DNA of 8,726 nucleotides from Sphingomonas sanxanigenens. Lineage in GTDB: Bacteria > Pseudomonadota > Alphaproteobacteria > Sphingomonadales > Sphingomonadaceae. Within the stretch, counting starts at the first letter, position 1, and each line of letters starts with the position of its first letter. The stretch covers positions 1 through 8,726 of the forward strand of contig QFNN01000118.1 of the NCBI GenBank assembly GCA_003240855.1, written 5' to 3'. This document shows positions 1 to 6,068 of the stretch, piece after piece. The notes beneath the pieces are model-generated. The model was given only the letters and a program-made list of their open reading frames with translations, did not search any database and was not told where the DNA came from. The translations under genes and the position numbers were made by a program.

Positions 1-99
1 TTTCAGGTCTTTTGGACCCGAGGTTAGCTTGGTGGGCAGAGGCTTCCTCAACTTACCTCATCATTGCTGATACTCCTTTCAGCGCCACAACGGCGCACT
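1..99 (-). mobile_element. Probable end of an inserted element (non-coding, stem-loop rich)
   Basis: No convincing gene lies in these bases. The DUF6927-like reading frame matches the family pattern as I remember it up to a Phe-Gly-Tyr-Lys-Asp motif at about 100-114, then loses similarity and stops, so a junction near position 99 is likely. The minus strand holds three short stem-loops: GCGCC/GGCGC around a 5-base loop (82-96), GAGG/CCTC around 3 bases (39-49), and GGTC/GACC around 5 bases (6-18). A good Shine-Dalgarno sequence (AAAGGAG) precedes a start that would encode only Met-Met-Arg before a stop. No matching terminal repeat is visible because the other end is outside the window. One reading is the non-coding end of an IS110-type element, but I recognise no diagnostic sequence, so this is inference. 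Confidence 0.35.
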
Positions 100-369
100 G
101 TCCTTGTATCCAAATTGATGGCCATCGCGCGAGCGCGGGTTCCAGCGCACCAGGCAGACGACGGCAAAGACGCTTCCGGGAACGCCGGCGACCAGTTCCT
201 GAGCCGCGGCGTAATAGGTGCGGTTCCCGGGACAGGAGGACGCCAGCACTCGGAGCCCGCGGGTCACGCCGTCGTCGAGCGTGCGTTCATAGGTCAGTTG
301 CGCGTCGAGATAGGATTTGGCGGTCTTGTGGCCTCCCATCGACGTGAAGGGCATGAAAAGCCATCCCAT
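79..369 (-). CDS. DUF6927-like small protein, probably truncated at its C-terminus
   Basis: The product is 96 residues of unknown function. Its start (Met-Gly-Trp-Leu-Phe-Met-Pro), the Ala-Lys-Ser-Tyr-Leu-Asp-Ala-Gln segment and the Cys-Leu-Val-Arg-Trp-Asn-Pro-Arg segment match a small family I know as DUF6927, found on sphingomonad plasmids and genomic islands near ardC and parB homologues. From memory, full-length members continue past the Phe-Gly-Tyr-Lys-Asp motif with a Cys-containing tail. Here that motif is followed by only six unrelated residues and a stop, so the tail is probably replaced by foreign sequence. The start at 369 is chosen because AGGA lies 9 bases upstream and the family begins there. 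The gene lies 58 bases downstream of the ardC-like gene on the same strand, so it is probably the last operon member. It may be a pseudogene. Confidence 0.6.
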   Translation of the reverse strand: MGWLFMPFTSMGGHKTAKSYLDAQLTYERTLDDGVTRGLRVLASSCPGNRTYYAAAQELVAGVPGSVFAVVCLVRWNPRSRDGHQFGYKDSAPLWR

Positions 370-427
370 GGGCGATCGTCCTTTCTGATGTTGAGAAACT
401 GGCGCCCGAGAGCGGCTGAAGCCGGCG

Positions 428-1372
428 TCAGGCAGCGAGCGCGGGTGCCGGCGCGTCATCCTCGTGGCATTCGCCTTCAGCTGCGGCGCTGCCGAAGCTC
501 TTGAGGTAGGCGAAGGCCTGCTCCGCCTTGGCGGCGGCATGGATGATCGCGGTCTTGTCGCCGCGGAGGATGCCGAGCCAATGCCCGACATAGCTCGCAT
601 GGCTGTCGTGCAGCACATTCGGCAGGCCCAGATCTGCGCAGCAGAGACCCGCCCCGATTTCGGCGACGAGCTCTTCGAACGCATAGGCCTTATCGCCGAA
701 GCGCTTGCCGAAGGTGCGGGCCAGCCTGTCGGAGTGGCCCGACCAGTGGACGGTCTCGTGGCATCTCGTCGACGCGTAAAGATCCATGCTGCGAAACGAG
801 GTGCGGCTCGGCATCTGGATATGGTCAAAGGTCGGCGTGAAGTAGGCCTGGTTGCCGCCATGGCGGACGTCGGCGGGGATCGCGTCGAAGAAGGCGTCGA
901 TCGCCGCCTGGCGCGTGGAGGGTTCCACCGGAATCTCCGCCTCTTCGGGCGCGTAGAAATAGGCCGGGAGCGCGTCGATCTGGTCGGCATTGAAGACGAC
1001 ATAGTGGCGAAGGAAGCGGATGTTCTTCTCGACCTCCTTGCCGGTTTCGGGATGCTCCTCGGTCTTCTTGAACGAGGAATAATAGACCGAGATCGCGCCG
1101 GTCTCGCCGCGCCGGACATTGGCACCGAGCGCCTCGGCCTGGCGATAGGTCATCCAGAAGCGTGAGCGGTAGCCCATCGCATCGCCAAGCGCCCAGAGAT
1201 AGAGCGTGTTGATGCCGGTGTAAGGCGTCCCGCAGTGCCGGAGCGGGCGGCCGCCGGCGCCGCTGCACCGCCAAGGTCGCGACCAGGGCGGAACGCCTTC
1301 CTCGAGTTTGCGGATGATGAGATCCGTGATTTCCGCGGCAACGTCGCGGCTGGACCGACGTGAAGCTGTCAT
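428..1372 (-). CDS. ArdC-like antirestriction protein with zincin metallopeptidase domain
   Basis: The product is 314 residues, close to the usual length of ArdC-family proteins. Residues about 8-130 resemble the ArdC N-terminal domain, which binds single-stranded DNA, including the Pro-Pro-Trp-Ser-Arg-Pro-Trp and Tyr-Thr-Gly-Ile-Asn-Thr-Leu segments. Residues about 155-290 resemble the zincin-like metallopeptidase domain. It carries a visible His-Glu-Thr-Val-His zinc motif (H205, E206, H209) and a downstream helix with E234 and E238, either of which could supply the third ligand. In the family, IncW-plasmid ArdC protects incoming single-stranded DNA during conjugation and counteracts restriction enzymes, so this protein probably acts in a recipient cell just after transfer. 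The start at 1372 is preferred over a longer frame because GGGAG sits 8 bases upstream and the ArdC domain begins shortly after. It follows the parB-like gene by 84 bases and is probably co-transcribed. No inactivating change is visible. Confidence 0.9.
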   Translation of the reverse strand: MTASRRSSRDVAAEITDLIIRKLEEGVPPWSRPWRCSGAGGRPLRHCGTPYTGINTLYLWALGDAMGYRSRFWMTYRQAEALGANVRRGETGAISVYYSSFKKTEEHPETGKEVEKNIRFLRHYVVFNADQIDALPAYFYAPEEAEIPVEPSTRQAAIDAFFDAIPADVRHGGNQAYFTPTFDHIQMPSRTSFRSMDLYASTRCHETVHWSGHSDRLARTFGKRFGDKAYAFEELVAEIGAGLCCADLGLPNVLHDSHASYVGHWLGILRGDKTAIIHAAAKAEQAFAYLKSFGSAAAEGECHEDDAPAPALAA

Positions 1373-1402
1373 GGTGGGTACTCCCGTGCGGATGAGAAGG
1401 GA

Positions 1403-1432
1403 ACCGCCGACGCGTGTCTGCGCGCCGGCGGT
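1403..1432 (-). promoter_or_regulatory. Intercistronic RNA hairpin upstream of the ardC-like gene
   Basis: On the minus strand, which carries the parB-like to ardC-like message, the arms are ACCGCCGGCGCG and CGCGTCGGCGGT around a 6-base CAGACA loop. This gives 12 base pairs, one of them a G-U wobble; read on the plus strand that pair would be an A/C mismatch. The hairpin ends 17 bases before the ardC-like Shine-Dalgarno sequence. It has no T-tract, so it is not an ordinary intrinsic terminator. It may be an RNA-processing, stabilising or attenuating element. Confidence 0.5.
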
Positions 1433-1456
1433 CAGCACTCCAGGAGGTGAGAGGCC

Positions 1457-3526
1457 TCAGGCCGCGAGCGCGTCCCGATCGTCCAGCTGAGGTTCGCCAT
1501 CGGCGTCGTTCACCGCGAGCGTCTCCTGATCGACGCCCTGGTCCTCAGGCTCGTCGTCGACATCGAGATCGTCGGCGGGAGCAAAATCGAGGAACTTCAT
1601 CGCGTTCGGGACCCAGGCCAGCGCCGCGTCGCTAACATCCGGCTCGACGATCGCTTCGCCGGCGAAGAGCTTGGCGCACGATTCCGAGATTTCGGACTTC
1701 TTCATCGTTGCGTGACGCGCCGTGAGCGCCGCCCCGCCGACATCGGCGAGCAAGGTCAGGATCGAACCCTTGCTGACCCGGTCGAAGAAGTTCTCCGAGG
1801 TCGGCCGCCACCAGCTTGCGACATCGATTTCCATGATGGTCGCAAGCCGGTTGTGCAGCGGGGAATGCTCGGCGCGGGAATTCGGCGCTTCGAGCGACAT
1901 CGCGACGATATAGGCGAGCCAGGCCGCCTTGGCGTCGTCGTCGAGACCGCGGAAGGCCTCGAACCGGTCGACCTGCGACTGGTACTCGGTCCAGCCGGCA
2001 TCGAGCCCGTCATGGGCTTCGGCGAGATAGCTACGGGCGCGGGTCGCAGGCTGCTCGCCAGTGACCGGGTCTTGGGGCGAGCGCGCGCGAATGGTCGAGC
2101 CATAGGCGCTTTCGGCGGTCATGCGATCGTCGATCATGACGAAGAGCGCATAGTCGAGCGCGAGGGCCGGGTGGCTGAGGAGCGTCGCTGCCAGGACGTC
2201 GCGCCGCTGCATCGCGAGCTCGTCGTAGAGCCGGGCGCTGAGCGGCTTGCCGCCCGGAGCCACCGCTTCCGGCCGGGAGGCCGGGCTCGCGGATTCCCTG
2301 CCGGCACCGCTCGGCCGGCTGCGCGAGCCTTTGTCCGCGGTGGCGCCCGTCTCGTCCTCGGTGCCGCCGATCCGGATCGGCTCCTCGCTGTAATATTCGG
2401 CGTCGAGCACCATTTCGCCCTTGGGCGTCAGCTTGAGGAAGGCGCCAACCAGCGGCCGCAGTTCGTCCGGCAGGACCGGCGCGACGTTGCGGATCGCATG
2501 CTCCTCGGCGCTGAGCTCGTCATATTCCTGGTCCAGCGCCTTATAGGCGTCCTCGCCGATGGCTTCGTCGTCCATCGCCACGGAAATCGCCTGCTGACGT
2601 TCCGCGATCTCCTGGAGCCGGCGCTGCTGTTCCTCGGTCAGGTCCGCGGCGGGCAGGATGACGCGATAGAGGCCGGCGGCGGCGCTGTGGGTATAGTTGG
2701 ACGCGATCGGACGGATCCAGCCGAAGCCGAATTCCTCGCCGACGCGCTTGGCTTCCGCTTCCATGATGTCCGCGGCGAGCCGCTGCGCGATCTCGGGATT
2801 GACCCACTTGTCGCCGCTGTCGCTGAAGAGGTCGCGGTCGACCTTGCCGCCGGCGTCCGCGTAGCGGTCCTCGCCGACCAGGATGGCGACGGGATCGGTC
2901 GAGTTCATGGTTTCGTTGGCGATGACACGGCGGATGGTGTCGGCGTTGGAGTAGCTGGTGCCGTAGCTGTTCCAGACGAGCAGCTGCTTCTCCTGGTTCT
3001 CGGTCGACGCATAGGCCTTGGCGACGTCGAGCGTGATCGTGCCTTCGCTCAGCGCCTCGAAGATCGGTTCGGCGAGAGTCGCAAGGCGCAGGCGGCCCTC
3101 GACGAAGCGCCGGGTGAGACCGAAGCGCTTGGCGACGCCGTCGATGTCGCCCGTCAGCCCGATGAAATACTGGAACGCCCGGCATTCCTCGGCCGGCGTC
3201 ATCTTGAGCTGGTGGAAGTTGGCCGCCGTCGAAGTCTCGGACAGGGTCGCCTCGTCACCGACCAGGACCTTCACGGGAACGTCATAGGTCTCCGGGTCGA
3301 TCACGCCGCGCTCGGCGAGCAGGCGCAGGCCGCGCAGGCGGCGACCGCCATCGAACACCTCGAAGGTGCCGCGCGGTTTCCGGACGGGGGTGACGAGAAG
3401 GTTCTGCAGGACGCCGCGCGCTTCGAGATCGGCCGCCATCTGCGGGATTTCGAGCAGTTCGTCGGGTCGCTTGCGGACGTTGATGGGCGAAAGCGTGAGC
3501 TTGGCGAGCTTAACGGATGCGGTCAT
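1457..3526 (-). CDS. Large ParB/RepB/Spo0J-family DNA-binding protein
   Basis: The product is 689 residues, roughly twice the length of chromosomal ParB. Residues 1-120 form a ParB/Srx-like N-terminal domain: a Ser-Pro-Ile-Asn-Val-Arg-Lys strand at 13-19, a Gly-Gly-Arg-Arg box at 60-63 and an Asn-containing second box at 101-114. Residues about 127-170 look like the central helix-turn-helix (Val-Ala-Lys-Arg-Phe-Gly-Leu-Thr-Arg-Arg). A low-complexity Ser/Arg/Pro linker lies at about 383-425, followed by a helical C-terminal half and a very acidic tail over the last 43 residues. The family binds DNA, classically for plasmid partition; large versions like this occur on mobile elements of sphingomonads and rhizobia, usually as regulators or partition factors of unproven role. 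No parA is visible here. The start at 3526 is chosen over 3541 because GGAG lies 9 bases upstream and the ParB strand begins immediately. It is the first gene of the leftward operon and has a hairpin in its leader. The family is certain; the role is not. Confidence 0.85.
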   Translation of the reverse strand: MTASVKLAKLTLSPINVRKRPDELLEIPQMAADLEARGVLQNLLVTPVRKPRGTFEVFDGGRRLRGLRLLAERGVIDPETYDVPVKVLVGDEATLSETSTAANFHQLKMTPAEECRAFQYFIGLTGDIDGVAKRFGLTRRFVEGRLRLATLAEPIFEALSEGTITLDVAKAYASTENQEKQLLVWNSYGTSYSNADTIRRVIANETMNSTDPVAILVGEDRYADAGGKVDRDLFSDSGDKWVNPEIAQRLAADIMEAEAKRVGEEFGFGWIRPIASNYTHSAAAGLYRVILPAADLTEEQQRRLQEIAERQQAISVAMDDEAIGEDAYKALDQEYDELSAEEHAIRNVAPVLPDELRPLVGAFLKLTPKGEMVLDAEYYSEEPIRIGGTEDETGATADKGSRSRPSGAGRESASPASRPEAVAPGGKPLSARLYDELAMQRRDVLAATLLSHPALALDYALFVMIDDRMTAESAYGSTIRARSPQDPVTGEQPATRARSYLAEAHDGLDAGWTEYQSQVDRFEAFRGLDDDAKAAWLAYIVAMSLEAPNSRAEHSPLHNRLATIMEIDVASWWRPTSENFFDRVSKGSILTLLADVGGAALTARHATMKKSEISESCAKLFAGEAIVEPDVSDAALAWVPNAMKFLDFAPADDLDVDDEPEDQGVDQETLAVNDADGEPQLDDRDALAA

Positions 3527-3541
3527 GGGAAGGAGCTCCAT

Positions 3542-3569
3542 CTGGCGTCCGGATCATCCCGGACACCAG
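3542..3569 (-). promoter_or_regulatory. Leader hairpin or operator directly upstream of the parB-like gene
   Basis: This is a 28-base inverted repeat with 11-base arms and a 6-base loop. On the minus strand the arms are CTGGTGTCCGG and CCGGACGCCAG around GATGAT, pairing fully with one wobble (T-G); read on the plus strand the same pair is a mismatch. It ends two bases before the parB-like Shine-Dalgarno GGAG. Its position suggests control of translation of that gene. As DNA it could equally be a binding site for the ParB-like protein itself. Confidence 0.5.
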
Positions 3570-3711
3570 CTCCGTCCCCCCTTCCCTTTCCCCGATTGGC
3601 TTGCGGCGAACCGGCGAGCGGCTGAGCCGCCGAGCGATCGCCTTTCGGCAAGCCTCGATTTTTACTGTCGGTGAACTGGGGAGCGATTAGGCTTGAACCA
3701 AGGGGGTGCGT
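3570..3711. promoter_or_regulatory. Divergent intergenic region between the parB-like and PLD-type genes
   Basis: The two operons diverge from here, so both promoters should lie in these bases or in the neighbouring leader. I see no strong sigma-70 boxes. A weak candidate for the plus-strand gene is TTTACT at 3661-3666, with an AT-rich GATTAG at 3685-3690. A 13-base palindrome GCGGCTGAGCCGC lies at 3618-3630, and a GCGATCGC palindrome is at 3634-3641; in sequence this GC-rich, short palindromes can be chance. The plus-strand ribosome-binding sequence AGGGGG is at 3701-3706. Confidence 0.35.
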
Positions 3712-6063
3712 GTGAATCCGCTTGATCTGATCTCGGCAGCGCCATGGAGGCGCGCTGCCTTCACGACCTATGCGCTTTCGCTGTCGTTTTTCGAGGCGGT
3801 GCTTCTCGACGCGCTGCTTCGCGGGGGTGGTCGCAATGCCCTCATCCTGGCCGATCCGGAAGGCGTGCGCGCCGGCCTGAGCGAGGAAGGCGCGCGCAGG
3901 GTCGGCCGCGACTATGAGATCGAAGCCGTGGCCTGCGCAAATCATGGGGTGTTTCACGCAAAAGTGGGCGCGCTGTTCGGCGATGACGATGCCCATCTGC
4001 TCGTCGGATCGGGCAACCTGACTTTCGCGGGGTGGGGCGGTAATCTCGAGCTGGTCGAGCATCTGCATCCAAGCTTCGCTGCGGACGCCTTTGACGATGC
4101 GGCGGCGTTTTTCGAACAGCTCGCCGCGTCGGCTCAGATCATCACGACGGCAGGGCCTGCCTGCGAGACGATCGCCGGTTCCCTGCGACGATCGGCGCAG
4201 GGACAGCCGCGGGCGGGCAATATCCATATGGTGCACAGCCTCGATGCGCCGATCGCGGAACAGCTGGCGCTCTATGCCGACGATCTTGGCGGCGTGACGC
4301 GCCTCACGACGGTCTCGCCCTATTACGATCTACGCGCCGACGGGCTGGGTGCGCTCGCGACGCTGCTGGGTATCGAAAAAGCGCATCTCCATGCCCATCC
4401 CGCAGGAACGGTCCGCGGTCCGGGTTCGAATGCCTGGCCCTTCGAGGGCGGGTCCAAGTGGCAGCCCGTCGATGTCGCTGATGCGTTCGGCCACGATGAC
4501 AGACCGCTCCATGCCAAGTCGATCGAACTGGTTTGCCGCAAAGGACGCCTCCTTCTCAGCGGCAGCGCCAATGTGACGCATGCCGGTCTGTTCGGGCGAA
4601 ACGTCGAGGCCGGGGTCCTCCGGGTCCAGCGGGGCAGCAAGAGCTACTGGGTCACGGCCCCGGGAACGGCCCCTGCCCGCCTCCCGGCAGACGCGCTGGA
4701 CGAGAACGAGACGAGCGACTCCGCAGTCGGAATCCTGAGCGCCTCGCTGGAAGGAGAACGGATAGCGGGGCGCGCGCTGACACCGAGGCTTGGCGGGAAC
4801 GCAAGCGCCGTGCTGCGAACCCCCAGGGGATCCCATGCGCTGGGTCCGGTCGTGGTCTCTGGCGACGGCCATTTCCAGCTCGACGCGCCGGGCATCGAAT
4901 TCGAAAGCTGGGAAAACGGTCGTCTGATCCTCGGACTTGAGCAAGGCAGCCGCTGCTGGGAAGGCTTCGTGTCGATTGCGGCGGCGCTCGAGCTGATCCG
5001 GCGCACAGGTTCGATTGCCACGCGGCTCATGGCGATGCTCGCCGGCACCGAAACGCCGACCGACGTCGCCGCCATCCTGGCGTGGTTTCGCGAGGATCCG
5101 AGTCGCATGCCCGCATCGCTCGGCATCGGCGGTGGCGGAAGTGGCGGCCGGCCAGACGGGACCGAAGGCATGGTGACGCTCGCCGACCTCAATGCGGCTG
5201 CCCTCGGCGCCAATTTGCTGTCGGGCGCGCCCGGAGAGGAAACATCGTCCGCGTGGCGGCACACCATGGCCCTGATCCGTGCCGTGTTCAGGCAGTCGCG
5301 CGGTCCTTGGGGGGCCGGCGGCGAAACCGACGATGACGACGACGACGATGAAAAGGACCGCGAGAAGCGAGCGAGGTCCGAAGAAGCGGCGAACTATCGG
5401 TCGCTCCAGATCTTCGACGAACTGCTGACGACCATGCTGGCGCCCGAGGCTGCGGGTCGTAACGCGCTCATGGCGCTGTCGCTGTCGCATTTCCTGGCCG
5501 ACCGGATCAGGCCGGCACCGGCCAAGGTGCAACTCTGGCTCGACAAGGTGTTGCCGCAGATCGCCGCGCTTGACGGCCCCGAGAGCGACCTCGCCGCCGC
5601 TTCCATCCTCCTTCATCATGCCGCCGACCGACGAGACGACAATGCCATTCGGGCGCGACGCTATTTCCTGCGCCGCGGGATCGATCCGGCCACCATTGCC
5701 GTCTCTCCAGATGTCATCCCGGCTTTCATGGCGTTGCTCGGCGAAGGCATCGATCTCGACGGTTTTCTCGGCGAAGTGCTGACGGCAAGGACCGTGGGCG
5801 AGCAAATCGACGCCTATCTTGCCGCCGGCGATGGGCATGGTCCCGATGTCGGATTTGATAGCCTTCGCTCGTCGCCGCACTGGCCCAGTCTTGACCGGGC
5901 GCTGCGCGATCCCGCCTCGTTCGCCAAGCTGATGGTACTCGAGACCTTCCGAGCGTCGTGCCCGCGTTGCCATATGCGGCTTCCCCTTGCGGCCGGAGAA
6001 GATCTGCGGCTGCGGGGATTGGCGAGTTGCTGCGGCCGAATCCTGCTCAATCGGGATTGCTGA
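3712..6063 (+). CDS. Phospholipase-D-superfamily protein, putative nuclease, with zinc-ribbon-like C-terminus
   Basis: The product is 783 residues. Two PLD-type half-sites are visible: H82-x-K84 followed by Gly-Ser-Gly-Asn (N102), and H267-x-K269 followed by Gly-Ser-Ala-Asn (N287). Each is trailed by a Gly/Asn-Val/Leu-Glu segment typical of PLD-fold nucleases. The Asp of the classic HKD motif is displaced in the first half-site and absent in the second, as in several PLD nuclease branches. After the PLD pair come a beta-rich stretch (about 330-420), a helical stretch, a Gly-rich linker (about 471-480), an Asp run (540-546) with charged residues, a second helical stretch, and a C-terminal Cys cluster (C750, C753, C773, C774, C783) resembling a zinc ribbon. 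The probable start is the GTG at 3712, with AGGGGG 5 bases upstream; an in-frame GTG at 3706 overlaps that site and would add two residues. The next gene starts 5 bases after its stop, so the two are surely co-transcribed. PLD folds act as nucleases in restriction and phage-defence systems such as BfiI and DISARM DrmC, but the long C-terminal half matches nothing I can name. The substrate is not known. Confidence 0.8.
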   Translation: MNPLDLISAAPWRRAAFTTYALSLSFFEAVLLDALLRGGGRNALILADPEGVRAGLSEEGARRVGRDYEIEAVACANHGVFHAKVGALFGDDDAHLLVGSGNLTFAGWGGNLELVEHLHPSFAADAFDDAAAFFEQLAASAQIITTAGPACETIAGSLRRSAQGQPRAGNIHMVHSLDAPIAEQLALYADDLGGVTRLTTVSPYYDLRADGLGALATLLGIEKAHLHAHPAGTVRGPGSNAWPFEGGSKWQPVDVADAFGHDDRPLHAKSIELVCRKGRLLLSGSANVTHAGLFGRNVEAGVLRVQRGSKSYWVTAPGTAPARLPADALDENETSDSAVGILSASLEGERIAGRALTPRLGGNASAVLRTPRGSHALGPVVVSGDGHFQLDAPGIEFESWENGRLILGLEQGSRCWEGFVSIAAALELIRRTGSIATRLMAMLAGTETPTDVAAILAWFREDPSRMPASLGIGGGGSGGRPDGTEGMVTLADLNAAALGANLLSGAPGEETSSAWRHTMALIRAVFRQSRGPWGAGGETDDDDDDDEKDREKRARSEEAANYRSLQIFDELLTTMLAPEAAGRNALMALSLSHFLADRIRPAPAKVQLWLDKVLPQIAALDGPESDLAAASILLHHAADRRDDNAIRARRYFLRRGIDPATIAVSPDVIPAFMALLGEGIDLDGFLGEVLTARTVGEQIDAYLAAGDGHGPDVGFDSLRSSPHWPSLDRALRDPASFAKLMVLETFRASCPRCHMRLPLAAGEDLRLRGLASCCGRILLNRDC
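5329..5349 (+). repeat. Short GAC/GAT triplet repeat encoding seven Asp residues
   Basis: Seven consecutive Asp codons (GAC or GAT) lie inside the PLD-type gene, just after a Gly-rich segment and before a Lys/Arg/Glu-rich segment. The run marks a flexible acidic linker between the N-terminal nuclease-like half and the helical C-terminal half. Being made of triplets, gain or loss of units would change linker length without shifting frame. It is too short to claim active variability. Confidence 0.55.
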
Positions 6064-6068
6064 ACGTG

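Noticed and set aside
370..407. Possible long-range pairing GGGCG/CGCCC around the DUF6927-like ribosome-binding site
   Set aside because: It is only 5 bp with a 28-base gap in very GC-rich DNA, so it is expected by chance.
12..504. Plus-strand frames across the left edge
   Set aside because: They are antisense to the DUF6927-like gene, extend into the ardC-like gene end, and are Arg-rich with no family resemblance.
1712..3625. Long plus-strand open frame (637 codons) opposite the parB-like gene
   Set aside because: It is antisense to a gene with clear ParB domains. Its composition (Arg/Gly/Val-rich, no domain) is the usual shadow produced by strong third-position GC bias.
4330..5973. Long minus-strand open frame (547 codons) opposite the PLD-type gene
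   Set aside because: It lies fully within the PLD-type gene on the other strand, shows no recognisable motif and has no credible ribosome-binding site or operon partner.
3712..6063. Reading the PLD-type gene as DISARM DrmC
   Set aside because: DrmC is, as I recall, much shorter and sits with a helicase and methylase genes. None of those is present and the long C-terminal half has no DrmC counterpart that I know of.
5958..6068. Longer start for the 497-residue gene, overlapping the PLD-type gene by about 100 bases
   Set aside because: The added residues are Arg/Ala/Gly-rich and are encoded by the upstream gene's Cys-rich end in another frame. The ATG at 6069 just after the upstream stop fits coupled translation better.
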